DNA of 64,000 nucleotides from Planctomycetaceae bacterium (lineage in GTDB: Bacteria; Planctomycetota; Planctomycetia; Pirellulales; Pirellulaceae). The notes under the pieces were generated by a model. It had not been told where the DNA came from. It searched no databases and saw nothing but the letters and a program-made list of their open reading frames with translations. The first letter of the stretch is position 1. The number at the start of each line of letters is the position of its first letter. Positions 54,920 through 64,000 of the stretch are shown here, piece by piece. The position numbers were made by a program, and so were the translations under genes. The DNA is taken from assembly GCA_020638975.1 (NCBI GenBank), contig JACKHN010000002.1, positions 310,001-374,000 on the forward strand, written 5' to 3'.

Positions 54920-56050
54920 ATGCGGACCAGTTTACGATACGCCTCCCTCCTCGCGATTTCGGTCGCGTTTGCCGGTTGCAATGGAAGTCCCTCAGGAAGC
55001 AGCCACAATTCGCCGGCTCCGAGTGGAAGTGGAACCGTGGCAGTTGCTCCAGCACCTCAAGGCGACTCCGCTGAAATCGTCGAAGCGTTAAAGAAAGTTG
55101 CCACGAACGTGAAGCTCGACGGTGACGGTTTCGTGACCGAAGTCGATTTTCGCGGCACGACCATCGGCGACGAAGGCCTTCAACCACTCGTCGGATTGAA
55201 ACAGGTTCAGTCGCTGCTGCTGAACGACACATCGATCACGGACGCGGGACTCGAGATCGCCGGTCAATTGAAGTCGCTTCGAAATCTGGATCTGCGAGGT
55301 TGCAGTGTCTCGAACGATGGCATGGCTCATCTGATCGGCTTAGAGAACTTGCGAGCGTTGCGTTTGTCGGGCAGTAGCGGTGCGACAACGGTCGACGATG
55401 ATGGCATGAAGGCGATTGCAAAGTTGACTCACCTGAAGGCGTTGGCACTCGATTTTCTCTGGGTCAGCGAAGACGGACTGGCCGAGTTGGCTGGATTGAA
55501 AGAACTGGAAGAGCTGTATCTGGCAAAGACCTTGGTCGGCGATGAAGCCTTACCGCTATTGAAGCAGTTCCCAAAACTGAAGAAGCTTCGCATCTCCCAG
55601 ACACAAGTCACTAGTGCCGGGTTAGAGCATGTTGGTGTACTGACGACACTCGAGGACCTTGATCTGAGCGAAAACAGTCAGATCTTTGACGACGGCATGA
55701 AGCATCTATCCGGCCTCACGTCGCTGAAGCGCCTCAACCTGTGGCGCGACGCGCTGAGCGACGGCGGCATGGAGCCACTGGCCGGGCTAACGAACATGGA
55801 ATGGCTGAACGTCGACAACACACAACTATCCGACGACGGCCTCAAGCACTTTAAGGACATGAAGAATCTCACATTCTTACATGTAGGCTCGACGGCCGTC
55901 TCCGATGCAGGCTTAATTCAATTGGAAGGCCTTACTTCGCTGAGGGATCTCAAAGTGACTCGCACCGCGGTCACCGAGGCAGGCGTTGCCAAGCTCCGTG
56001 AGAAACTCCCAAACACCGAGATTCAGCTGAAGTATATCGAAGGTGAATGA
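54920..56050 (+). CDS. Leucine-rich-repeat lipoprotein
   Basis: 376 aa from the ATG at 54920, which has AAGGAA eight bases upstream (an ATG at 54902 is the alternative). A lipobox AFAGC puts the lipidated Cys at about residue 20, followed by a Ser/Gly-rich linker. From about 75 to the end there are roughly eleven LRRs of about 24 residues with the pattern L.L..T.I.DAGL..L.GL..L, as in planctomycete LRR proteins. These form a curved scaffold for protein binding on the envelope. Partner unknown. Confidence 0.9.
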   Translation: MRTSLRYASLLAISVAFAGCNGSPSGSSHNSPAPSGSGTVAVAPAPQGDSAEIVEALKKVATNVKLDGDGFVTEVDFRGTTIGDEGLQPLVGLKQVQSLLLNDTSITDAGLEIAGQLKSLRNLDLRGCSVSNDGMAHLIGLENLRALRLSGSSGATTVDDDGMKAIAKLTHLKALALDFLWVSEDGLAELAGLKELEELYLAKTLVGDEALPLLKQFPKLKKLRISQTQVTSAGLEHVGVLTTLEDLDLSENSQIFDDGMKHLSGLTSLKRLNLWRDALSDGGMEPLAGLTNMEWLNVDNTQLSDDGLKHFKDMKNLTFLHVGSTAVSDAGLIQLEGLTSLRDLKVTRTAVTEAGVAKLREKLPNTEIQLKYIEGE

Positions 56051-56168
56051 GAAACTCTCCGTCTAGCGTTTCGACGCGTCTAGTCTTCGGATGGAGTAGC
56101 AAGCCAAAAAAAACTCAATCGCTCGTTCAGAGTTTGGTGCGACGTGTCTGTTAGAGACAAACAAAAAG

Positions 56169-56202
56169 AACCGGCTGAAACCCGGTAGGTGGTTTCAGCC
56201 GG
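56169..56202 (-). terminator. Hairpin terminator after the 777-aa surface protein gene
   Basis: A 13-bp perfect stem (56169-56181 with 56190-56202) closes an eight-base loop. Read on the minus strand, it is followed by TTCTTTTTGTTTG, so it fits a factor-independent terminator for the gene ending at 56235. It may also slow read-through from the convergent LRR gene. Confidence 0.8.
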
Positions 56203-56234
56203 TCGTACAAAGTCCCGCACAGGAACCGACGCGT

Positions 56235-58568
56235 TCAGATGACTTCTGAGCTGGAACCACTCAGCAGGTTTCCATCTACCAACGCGTCCATCACCGAAGA
56301 CTCAAGTTCGAGAAAGTCGTACATAGCGAAGTAGTCGTCTTCCGGACGCCCTGGCAATGTCATGATATCGTAGGGTTCACCATGTTCGATGCGATAGAAC
56401 GACGCTCCGTACACTCCCGTCAACCCATGTTCGGCGAAACTCGCAACTTCTGTCGCAGCTCCCGTTGCGGGATCGATTAGAACGACGCTCTCTTGGTCAT
56501 TCGAGAAGCCATACAACGATCCGTTCGCGTGATAGTCCAGACCCAAAATGTCGAGTGACTTCTTACCTGGTTGGGCAATCGCACCCACCAGCGAGGCCGT
56601 TCCCATCTTGGGATCAACTTCGACGAGTTGATCGTTTTCGGCTGCCAAGAGCAGGCGGCCATCTGGCCCGAAGGCCAAGTCGCCGTCCGAAGTGAAGCCG
56701 CTCAAGTCACCAATCTCGCTCGCTCCACCAGTTGCCGGATCGATCAAATAGAGCGAGTTACCCGCGCCATACAGCTCGCCCGTCGGCGAGAACTCCAAGG
56801 CGTTGATGAAATGGCCCGTCGAACCGATCAGGGTCACCTCCGCTGTCTCGGCGTTGATGCTGTAAAGGCCGCCATCATGGCTAATGCCGTACAATTTGCC
56901 GTTGTTGTCAAAGGCGATATCGAACATCTGCTCGCTCATCTGCGCGATGACGTGAACATCACCTGTAGCGACATTGATCGTGAACAATTGGCTGTCGCGA
57001 TCATGGGCGTAGAGGACGTCTTCCGGTTCAGTTGGCGTCATCTCTCCGTCGTCCGTGCCTTCATCACCCGTGCCTTCATCACCCGTGCCTTCATCACCCG
57101 TGCCTTCATCACCCGTGCTGTCACCGTGTGAACTTCCATCATCCGAGTGACAAACCTGCTCCGTAACCGTCACGGTGAACGTCTCTTGATCCGCCGCCCC
57201 ATGATCGTCGAGAACGATCAGCGTGATCACGAATGTACCCGGCGTATCCGGCGTCCAGCTGAATTCGCCCTCCGGAGAGATCATCGGCTGGCTGGCTTCG
57301 GCTGGCAGATTGCTGCCGTCAAGATCCACGATGTACTTGAACTGAGTGCTATCTGGATCTACGACGGTAGTCGGAAAAGTGATCTCTTCTCCCGAGTGAA
57401 CTTCAACGGGCGTGGCCTCGTCGTCGTATGGTCCCGGCAAGATCAGGTTCGGCCCTTGGTTGACGGCGACGATCTCGATGGTCGCTGTCGCCACCACGCT
57501 TGTATCCCAGCCATCGTTCACCGTCACTTCGACTTGCCGCGGGCAAGCGTGTGGGTCCTGCGATTCGTTGTTGTAGCTGAGTGAACCGAGCACGCGCTGA
57601 TAGTTCTCGACCGTGTCTTCACCCGTCAATGTCAGCGTCCCAGTCTCCGAATCGTAGGAAGCCGTGATGTTCGTATCACTGACATCCACGCCGAGTGACT
57701 CGGCAGCGCCATTCATTGGATTGACGATCCGTGCCGTTGCGGACTGCAGAACAGCGTCGTCCGAGTCGTTGATGGCGACGTCGACCGCAATGGGAACACT
57801 TCCCTTGCCCTCGACGAACGTTTGCCGTGAACCAGTTCCTTCGTCTTCCGGTCCATTCAGATCGATCATCGGAATGGCGTTCGTCAGTTCAACGTTAAAC
57901 AACTCGGTGTCCGTCAGTTCGCCATCGCTCACTTGCAACTCGAACTGATAAGTTCCCGGAGGCGTGCCGGGATCCGGCGTCCAGTGAACGACCCATTGTC
58001 CGCTGTCGGTTTGCTCGACTGACACGCCTTGCGGACCATTGATGACATTCAACGTCAGCGAATCGCCTGCGTTCGGATCGGTTGCTGAAACGTCCATCGC
58101 GAAGTCCGCCCCTCGTGGGCTGACTTGATCGGGAACTCCCGCCAAGTCGGGCGCTTCGTTCATGGGTCGAACGACGATCGTGAATTTCTCGGCATCGGCC
58201 TCACAAAAGTTGTCGCGATTCACGGCGATCACCGTGAACGTGAATTCGCCAACTTGATCTTCGCTCGGATTCCACTGAAAGAATCCGTCTTCGGTCAAAG
58301 TCGCGCCAGCGGGCGTCTGATCAGAGTCTGGGTCTAGCTGAAAGCGAACGAGGCCCCCCGCGGTCCCGGCGGTCGCTCCACTGCTGATCATGTCGAAAGC
58401 GATCTCCTGACCGACGCGGGCTTGCCCGACTTCCATACTGGACAAGTCGAGATCGAACTCCGGGGCCATTGCCATTGCCAAGTCGGCAGCCATCAATTGG
58501 CGTGACTGAAGATGTTCGACGCTCAAGGTTCTTCGTGTGGACTTCTTGTTCTTTTGATTCCTGGCCAT
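56235..58568 (-). CDS. Surface protein: Ig/cadherin-like domains, GDEGT linker, propeller
   Basis: 777 aa. The basic N-terminus with VEHLQSRQLMAAD is a planctomycete-type export motif. Residues about 35-480 contain Ig-like/cadherin-like domains (PDQVSPRGADFAMDVSATD, LNVINGPQGVSV, GEFSWTPDTPGTF). A linker of GDEGT repeats (about 484-505) comes from four tandem 15-bp units in the DNA. The C-terminal part (about 520-745) looks like a six-bladed propeller (LYGISHDGGLYSIN, LYGAGNSLYLIDPATGGA, GSLYGFSNDQESVVLID). Probably secreted or surface-bound; ligand unknown. A terminator follows the stop. Confidence 0.87.
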   Translation of the reverse strand: MARNQKNKKSTRRTLSVEHLQSRQLMAADLAMAMAPEFDLDLSSMEVGQARVGQEIAFDMISSGATAGTAGGLVRFQLDPDSDQTPAGATLTEDGFFQWNPSEDQVGEFTFTVIAVNRDNFCEADAEKFTIVVRPMNEAPDLAGVPDQVSPRGADFAMDVSATDPNAGDSLTLNVINGPQGVSVEQTDSGQWVVHWTPDPGTPPGTYQFELQVSDGELTDTELFNVELTNAIPMIDLNGPEDEGTGSRQTFVEGKGSVPIAVDVAINDSDDAVLQSATARIVNPMNGAAESLGVDVSDTNITASYDSETGTLTLTGEDTVENYQRVLGSLSYNNESQDPHACPRQVEVTVNDGWDTSVVATATIEIVAVNQGPNLILPGPYDDEATPVEVHSGEEITFPTTVVDPDSTQFKYIVDLDGSNLPAEASQPMISPEGEFSWTPDTPGTFVITLIVLDDHGAADQETFTVTVTEQVCHSDDGSSHGDSTGDEGTGDEGTGDEGTGDEGTDDGEMTPTEPEDVLYAHDRDSQLFTINVATGDVHVIAQMSEQMFDIAFDNNGKLYGISHDGGLYSINAETAEVTLIGSTGHFINALEFSPTGELYGAGNSLYLIDPATGGASEIGDLSGFTSDGDLAFGPDGRLLLAAENDQLVEVDPKMGTASLVGAIAQPGKKSLDILGLDYHANGSLYGFSNDQESVVLIDPATGAATEVASFAEHGLTGVYGASFYRIEHGEPYDIMTLPGRPEDDYFAMYDFLELESSVMDALVDGNLLSGSSSEVI
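57057..57118. repeat. 15-bp tandem repeat in the surface protein gene
   Basis: Four copies of CCTTCATCACCCGTG (plus-strand reading) stand head to tail. They encode the GDEGT linker. Being a multiple of three, changes in copy number would lengthen or shorten the linker without a frameshift. Confidence 0.9.
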
Positions 58569-58888
58569 GTCTGCACTCCTGCATCAAAGGGGAAGAATGG
58601 AGGCGGTTCGAGAACGGCGTGCTTTTCTGCACCCATCCCGACGCCTTGTATTGCTCCGGCCACCACGTTGTTGTGTTGGCTGGGAGGCCGCGAACTCTCG
58701 TGTCCTCAGGGTGCAAGGAAACGGTTCTGGGGCCGCAGATCGGAAAACTTGAAACTTTTTTCCAGAAAAGAAGATTTTTTCGCGGCGACCGTTCAAAAGC
58801 GTTTCTTTGTGTCTTAGAGTGATGGCTCGTGCGCTGGGGCGTTCCGGGCGGCTCACGTTTCGCAAGGCATAACTACAGGATGACACTG

Positions 58889-59515
58889 ATGAACGAAGGA
58901 CAGTTGAATATCGTTGCCTTGATCTCGGCATCGCAAGGTGGCAGCTCGGATGCGTTGGGGAAGTTGCTGGATGAGTTCCAGGGGTTCTTGCACTATGTCA
59001 CGGAACAGGAAGTTGGCCCCTTGCTGAGAAAGCGATTGGATGGCCAAGACATCGTCCAACAAGCGAACCTCCAGGCAGTGAAATACTTCAGCCAGTTTCA
59101 GGGCAGCACGGCGGAAGAGTTCACCGCCTGGATTCGCCAAGTCCTGCGAAGTGTCATCAGCAATGCAGTCCGTGACCACGGCGCGGCCAAACGGGACATC
59201 AAGAAAGAACAACCCTTCCGTCAAGCGAATAACAACGCGTCGGTTTCTTGGTGGGAGCCGGCAGCTTCGCAGACCACGCCAAGTCAACGCGTTGTCAAAG
59301 GCGAAGAAGCGATTCGGCTGACAAACGCCGTTCAGCAACTGCCGCCCGCGCAACGTGAAGCCGTCCGGTTGCGTCACTTCCACAACTTCACCTTTAAGCA
59401 GATTGCCGAACATATGGATTGTAAATTGTCCGAGACGATGCGTGTGTATCGACTTGGCATGGAATCGCTTCGCCGCACGTTGGGCGACAGTTCAATGGCC
59501 ATCTCTCGCTCCTAA
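58889..59515 (+). CDS. ECF-type RNA polymerase sigma factor
   Basis: 208 aa from the ATG at 58889, with AGGA eight bases upstream; an ATG at 58880 is possible. Region 2 is visible as RLDGQDIVQQANLQAVKYFSQF and AEEFTAWIRQVLRSVISNAVRDH, region 4 as LPPAQREAVRLRHFHNFTFKQIAEHM. It directs RNA polymerase to a set of promoters. It lies 11 bases upstream of a Ser/Thr kinase gene, the arrangement of planctomycete sigma factors thought to be controlled by the linked kinase. Confidence 0.9.
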   Translation: MNEGQLNIVALISASQGGSSDALGKLLDEFQGFLHYVTEQEVGPLLRKRLDGQDIVQQANLQAVKYFSQFQGSTAEEFTAWIRQVLRSVISNAVRDHGAAKRDIKKEQPFRQANNNASVSWWEPAASQTTPSQRVVKGEEAIRLTNAVQQLPPAQREAVRLRHFHNFTFKQIAEHMDCKLSETMRVYRLGMESLRRTLGDSSMAISRS

Positions 59516-59526
59516 GTGACCTCTAC

Positions 59527-62500
59527 ATGAGTACCGATAGCAATAAGAATCAAACGACGAGCCTCGACGATGTACTCGCGGCATATGCCGAGCTAGAGGC
59601 AACCGGCGAGAGAGTCGACCACGAAGCGTTCATTGCCCGCTATCCAGATATGGCGGAAGAACTACGTGCGTTCTTCGATGGCAACGAACTGCTAGATATG
59701 TTGGTACATCCGACTACCGGTTTGGAGGACGGTTCGAACCGCTTGACTGAAATGTTCACCGGCAGCCTACTCGGTCGCTTCGAGTTGCGGCGCGAACATG
59801 CACGCGGCGGACTGGGCAAAGTCTGGAAGGCTCATGATCCGCTCTTGCGCAGAGAAGTTGCTTTAAAAGAGATTCGCGAAGAGCAGGCGCAAAACCCAAT
59901 TGCCCGCCATCGCTTTCTGCGAGAAGCACAGATTACTGGTCAGTTGGAGCATCCTAACATCGTGCCGGTGCATGAACTTGGTCGCGACAGCAAGGATGAT
60001 CGGTTGTTCTACACGATGCGTTTCGTGCAAGGTGATACGTTGCGGGAGGTTATCGAATCGCATCACCGCAAGTACGGTCGACGGGCCCCCATGTCGTGCC
60101 GCCGGCTGCTAAACAAGTTCGTCAACATCTGCGAAGCGATGGCGTATGCACACGCACGCGGCGTCGTACATCGTGACTTGAAACCACAGAATGTTGCGAT
60201 CGGTGAGTTCGGCGAAGTGGTGGTGATGGATTGGGGACTCGCCAAAATCGGCGATAAGGACGACGAATCCGCGAGAACCGTTGGCATCAGTTCCGACGCC
60301 AAAGGGCAGCAAACCGTGGCCGGACATGCCATGGGCACGCCGGCATATATGGCACCAGAACAAGCGGCCGGTCGATCCAAAGAAATTAGCAGCCGCACGG
60401 ATGTTTATGGCCTGGGTGCGATCTTATTCGAGATACTTACTGGTTCGGCTCCGCATCGGGGACCGACGACCGATGCGATTCTGCAGGCAATATTGAATCG
60501 TGAGACTCCCAGTGCGCGAGAGCGGCTTCCGACCGTTCCTCGGCAATTGGAGGCGATTTGCGGCAAGGCTATGGCGAAACAGGGGAGTGATCGTTACGGG
60601 AGTGCCCGTGACTTGGCCCTCGATATTCAACATTGGCTCGACGACGAGCCAATCAGCGTTTGCCCGGAAACATTGCTGCGCCGCGCCGGACGTTGGCAAC
60701 GGCGACATCGTCCGTTGGTGGCGATTGCGTTGATGTTCGCGCTGTTGATGGGCAGTTGCATCGGGTGGTTAAGCGTTGCGAATCGAGAGCGATTTCACGA
60801 CAAGCTCGTCCAGCGGACCGCACAAGTAGAAGCAATTCGAGATGAAGTGCGATTTGCTCTGATGGATGGTAACGTAGAGGAGGGGCTGGCAAAGTATGGT
60901 GAGACGCTCGCCAGCCCACAGTTCGAGCGAAGTTTCTTGCAAGGCATCGCAGATCGTTCAAACGACAAGAATCGCACTCTCGCCAATCGCCTGCTCGACG
61001 CTTTGTCTGAATTGGCGATCCTGCAAGTTCGTGCAGATTTGCAGAAAGCGAAGGACGTTTCCGAAGCGAATGAAGTCCAGGTCGCCGCCACACAAGCTTT
61101 GGAACTAGCTGACACTTGGGGGCGCGCTCCCACAGCGGCTCGGCTCTTTTACGCCACCTTAGTGAAACGTGAAGGTGATAGCGCAGCGGAACTGAGCCCA
61201 GACGATCTGAAACTCGCAACGACGACAACGCTGGACTGTTTCCTGACTGGAGAAGTGGCTCGATACGCGGGCGATTACGAGCAAGCCATTGAGCACTACG
61301 AGACCGCACTCGCTCACGAGCCAACTCACTTCTGGGCACAGTTATCGATCGGGATCTGCCGATTTGAACTTGGCGAGCCAGCTCTTGCCTTGGAGTCGTT
61401 TAATCAAGCAGTTCGCTTGAACCCGAAATACGCATGGGTCTACGCGGCGCGGGCCTTGGTGTTGGCGGATCTCGGGCGGTGGGAAGAAGCCCACGCGGAT
61501 TTGAACAAAGCTGAGGCGATCGATCCGACCTTTTACGGTACGCCGAACAATCGGGGAATCGTGTGGTATACGCGAGCCACCACGGATAAGTCCGCGAGTG
61601 TTGCAGATCGTATGACGTGGCTGGAGGCGGCGATCGAAGCGTATGAAATGGCGACACGTCGGAATCCAAAGTTTGCCAACGCCTACAACAACTATGGCAT
61701 GGCGGCACAGGAACTGGCTCGACTATTTCAGCGAGAAGGAGATCAGTCGGAAGTCGATCGTTGGATTCGAAAAGCGGAGACGAAGTTCTCGACAGCGATG
61801 ACGAGCGGCTCTAATACCGTCACTGCTGCCGTCAACAAAGCTATTCTTGCAGCCGAGTTCAGTGATATGAACGAACCTGACTTGACGTCTGCGAGATTGG
61901 ATCTGGACGAGGCTGATGAAGTGGCGAAGCATTTGTCCGGAGCCGAGCTCCAGGCTGCCTCGCGATTGATTGCCTATGGTCGCGCATTTGTCGAAGCGCT
62001 GGATGCGTCAGGTGTTATCAAGGATGCGCAGACGAAGACCGATGTGGTCAACGCAGCAAGAGTCGTCGACACGGTCGTGGCGGAGTTCGCGAAAGTCGTT
62101 CCGGACACAAGTGTCGAACCGATAGGAGAACGTTCGTCAACGATCGATGATCATTTGACTCGTAATGCGCGGCTGGCGCGCGCGCGATTGCGGTATCAGC
62201 TCTTTGAACGGTACGTGAAGCTCGATGAAAGCCAAGTGACCGATGAACTCATGGGTCCACTGGGCGGTGACTTTGATGCGTTGGCTGCTCTGAACGCAAA
62301 GGAGATGAACGTCGCTGATCGCGCAGAGCTGTTCGAGATGCGTGCTGTTGTTCGACATTGGCTGCAGCAGCACAACCGTGACATGGTGGGTGATACGCTT
62401 GTCGAATACTCGCGTGCCTTAGAAGCCGATCCACAAAACGCATCGCTCCGCATGCAACGTGGCTGGTTACTCGCAAAGACGCAACGACAGGCCTTGGAGG

Positions 62501-62901
62501 ATTTCGAAGTTGCGATCAATGCAGCCGATCCTGCGGAAAGCAATCGCATTACACGGGCTCTCGCTCACAGCGGGCGAGCCTACGTTTACGCGATGGAAGG
62601 GTACGAAGACGACGCCATTGCGGCGGCGGAACAAGCATCGGCACTTGCGCCAGAGAACGAGGATGTGCAATTTAACGCGGCCATTGCCTACTCGCTCTGC
62701 GTCGAACTCGCGAAACGTGATCCGGCCCAGGCGGCGTCGGCAGGCGAGTATACCGACCGCGCAGTCATATTGCTGAAGAAATCGCTTGAAATGCGGCGGA
62801 ACCGCGATCCACAATGGAACGAGAAGTGGCGGCGACTACTAGCGGAACCAGGGTTCACCGCGATTCGAGACGACGAGGGATTCAAAGCTTTGCTGCAATG
62901 A
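59527..62901 (+). CDS. Membrane Ser/Thr protein kinase with C-terminal TPRs
   Basis: 1124 aa. An N-terminal helical region (1-80) is followed by a Hanks-type kinase (about 84-370): Gly loop HARGGLGKVW, Lys 114 (VALKEI), HRDLKPQN with catalytic Asp 217, DWG with Asp 235 in place of DFG, and APEQA. A membrane segment at about 396-414 anchors it. The rest, probably outside the membrane, contains TPRs (for example DYEQAIEHYETALAHEP, EPALALESFNQAVRLNP). It likely senses through the TPR part and phosphorylates the sigma factor or its partners (inference from gene order). Confidence 0.93.
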   Translation: MSTDSNKNQTTSLDDVLAAYAELEATGERVDHEAFIARYPDMAEELRAFFDGNELLDMLVHPTTGLEDGSNRLTEMFTGSLLGRFELRREHARGGLGKVWKAHDPLLRREVALKEIREEQAQNPIARHRFLREAQITGQLEHPNIVPVHELGRDSKDDRLFYTMRFVQGDTLREVIESHHRKYGRRAPMSCRRLLNKFVNICEAMAYAHARGVVHRDLKPQNVAIGEFGEVVVMDWGLAKIGDKDDESARTVGISSDAKGQQTVAGHAMGTPAYMAPEQAAGRSKEISSRTDVYGLGAILFEILTGSAPHRGPTTDAILQAILNRETPSARERLPTVPRQLEAICGKAMAKQGSDRYGSARDLALDIQHWLDDEPISVCPETLLRRAGRWQRRHRPLVAIALMFALLMGSCIGWLSVANRERFHDKLVQRTAQVEAIRDEVRFALMDGNVEEGLAKYGETLASPQFERSFLQGIADRSNDKNRTLANRLLDALSELAILQVRADLQKAKDVSEANEVQVAATQALELADTWGRAPTAARLFYATLVKREGDSAAELSPDDLKLATTTTLDCFLTGEVARYAGDYEQAIEHYETALAHEPTHFWAQLSIGICRFELGEPALALESFNQAVRLNPKYAWVYAARALVLADLGRWEEAHADLNKAEAIDPTFYGTPNNRGIVWYTRATTDKSASVADRMTWLEAAIEAYEMATRRNPKFANAYNNYGMAAQELARLFQREGDQSEVDRWIRKAETKFSTAMTSGSNTVTAAVNKAILAAEFSDMNEPDLTSARLDLDEADEVAKHLSGAELQAASRLIAYGRAFVEALDASGVIKDAQTKTDVVNAARVVDTVVAEFAKVVPDTSVEPIGERSSTIDDHLTRNARLARARLRYQLFERYVKLDESQVTDELMGPLGGDFDALAALNAKEMNVADRAELFEMRAVVRHWLQQHNRDMVGDTLVEYSRALEADPQNASLRMQRGWLLAKTQRQALEDFEVAINAADPAESNRITRALAHSGRAYVYAMEGYEDDAIAAAEQASALAPENEDVQFNAAIAYSLCVELAKRDPAQAASAGEYTDRAVILLKKSLEMRRNRDPQWNEKWRRLLAEPGFTAIRDDEGFKALLQ

Positions 62902-62931
62902 TGCAGCCCGATCACCAACAATCATCTTCCC

Positions 62932-64000
62932 ATGCCACTTCGCACGACAACTCGACGACCGCAGCGTCACCAGCGCGGCAACTCCAGCGTCTTTCGCCGA
63001 CGCCTGATGTTCGAATCGCTGGAAGACCGGCGGTTGCTGACGATCCTCGTCACCAATACGAATGATGACGGCCCCGGGTCGTTACGCCAGGCGATCGTCG
63101 ATGCAAACACGGCGACTGTTGCCGAGCAGATCGCATTTCAAATTCCAGCTAGTGATCCGGGATTCGTTGATGTCGACAATGGCAGTGGCCTATTCGGCTC
63201 GGACGCGGATGCCGATGTCTTTCGGATTGCCCTTGCTTCCAACCTGCCCGCTCTCAACAACTCGCTAGGTCAACCGATTCGCCTGGACGCGACGACACAA
63301 ACGGCCTCGACCGGCGACACCAACCCTCACGGTCCGGAGATTGAACTGGATGGCTCGGCGTTCTCGAACGGACATGGGCTCGTGCTTGACAGCGGCAACA
63401 TCGAAGTGCGTGGCCTGAACATCCACAGTTTTAGTGTTCTCGGCGTTCTGGTTCGCGGAGATGACGTTACACTCGGCGGAAACTACATTGGCACTGATGC
63501 CACCGGGCGAATCTCCATGCCGAACGCCGTTTGGGGAATACAGTCGTTTGCCGCAAGAGTAACGATCGGCGGGCCGACTGCCGCTGACACCAATATCATT
63601 TCGGCCAATGGAGGCAATGGGATTGAGATTGGTGCCGGTAGCAGCGATGTCATCGTGCAAAACAACCTGATTGGGACGGACGCGACCGGCACCGTCGCCA
63701 TTGGGAACGGGCTTGATGGCGTTGAAGTCTACGAGTCGTCCAATGTGGAGATCGTTGACAATGTAATCTCTGGCAACGACTCGTATGGTATCGACATCTT
63801 TCGTGGCACGACGAATGTTTCGATTACCGGCAACTTCATTGGCACCAACATCGATGGTTCGGCACGCCTGGCAAATGGTGCGGCAGGAGTCGGGATCGGC
63901 GACAGTTCGTTGATTACGATAGGCGGTCTCGTGCCGACCGAGATGAATGTAATCTCTGGAAATCTCGGGCAAGGAATCTTCATCGGCGCGAGCGACAGCG
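62932..64000 (+). CDS. Beta-helix surface protein (start only, runs off the window)
   Basis: An open frame from the ATG at 62932 continues without a stop to the window end (356 codons seen). The basic Arg-rich N-terminus leads to RRRLMFESLEDRRLLTIL, the same export motif as in the other two large proteins. Then VTNTNDDGPGSLRQAIVDAN, typical of planctomycete proteins with right-handed beta-helix repeats, and repeats such as NYIGTDATGR, NNLIGTDATG, NFIGTNIDGS and NVISGN, each about 25-50 residues apart. It is probably a large secreted or surface protein. The minus-strand frame at 63265-63972 is only its shadow. Confidence 0.88.
   Translation, partial: MPLRTTTRRPQRHQRGNSSVFRRRLMFESLEDRRLLTILVTNTNDDGPGSLRQAIVDANTATVAEQIAFQIPASDPGFVDVDNGSGLFGSDADADVFRIALASNLPALNNSLGQPIRLDATTQTASTGDTNPHGPEIELDGSAFSNGHGLVLDSGNIEVRGLNIHSFSVLGVLVRGDDVTLGGNYIGTDATGRISMPNAVWGIQSFAARVTIGGPTAADTNIISANGGNGIEIGAGSSDVIVQNNLIGTDATGTVAIGNGLDGVEVYESSNVEIVDNVISGNDSYGIDIFRGTTNVSITGNFIGTNIDGSARLANGAAGVGIGDSSLITIGGLVPTEMNVISGNLGQGIFIGASDS

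Noticed and set aside
63265..63972. Long minus-strand open frame near the window end
   Set aside because: It is antisense to a plus-strand beta-helix protein frame that has a clear export motif and repeats and runs off the window.
1..64000. CRISPR arrays, rRNA genes, complete insertion sequences, riboswitches
   Set aside because: I looked for regularly spaced repeats, transposase motifs with terminal repeats and known RNA folds; none was found apart from the tRNA and the inverted repeats listed.

Overview
The window reads as a piece of a planctomycete chromosome, most like the Pirellulales/Rhodopirellula group. The evidence is a DUF1559 pseudopilin-like protein, three large surface proteins that share a planctomycete-type N-terminal motif (basic stretch, then F/V-E-x-L-x-x-R-x-L), a sigma factor paired with a Ser/Thr kinase-TPR protein, and many single genes on alternating strands. 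The genus call is inference, since no ribosomal RNA is present.

Layout. 1-3900: end of an alpha/beta hydrolase, a 784-aa lipoprotein, a small membrane protein and the remnant of a tyrosine integrase next to tRNA-Arg(CCG). 4241-15528: a CobW-type GTPase, a membrane protein, a hybrid histidine kinase, an HtrA-MgtE pair and an Lhr-type helicase. 15525-18577: a PutA-type proline-catabolic gene coupled to lhr, with an intact proline dehydrogenase half and a P5C dehydrogenase half broken by a cluster of indels. 18578-27403: a giant protein with six repeated propeller-like units and dockerin-like repeats, behind a PQQ-propeller protein. 27647-38016: small exported and pseudopilin-like proteins, hemP, a YkgJ-type cysteine-cluster protein with a class V aminotransferase, a STAS/GspE pair, an S41 protease, a quinone-oxidoreductase-like MDR enzyme and a trypsin-PDZ-PA14 protein.

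38148-51347 is the most unusual region. Fatty-acid-type genes (fabI, fabZ, a ketosynthase, an acyl carrier protein), two phytoene-desaturase-like oxidoreductases and an OleD-like reductase lie on the minus strand. They are split by about 6 kb of accessory genes: GIY-YIG nuclease, XRE regulator, YhcH-family protein, two Uma2 paralogues and an amino-acid ABC transporter whose binding protein and permease are fused. A short remnant of a further oxidoreductase gene sits just after the ABC ATPase stop codon, which points to duplication and rearrangement.

51406-64000: fliG, a 56-aa coiled-coil protein missed by ordinary length cut-offs, a membrane protein, the CCA-adding enzyme, an LRR lipoprotein, a 777-aa Ig/cadherin-plus-propeller surface protein with a 15-bp tandem repeat, the sigma factor and kinase pair, and the start of a beta-helix surface protein that runs off the window. 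Four dispersed inverted repeats lie between genes. No CRISPR array, rRNA or complete insertion sequence was seen.
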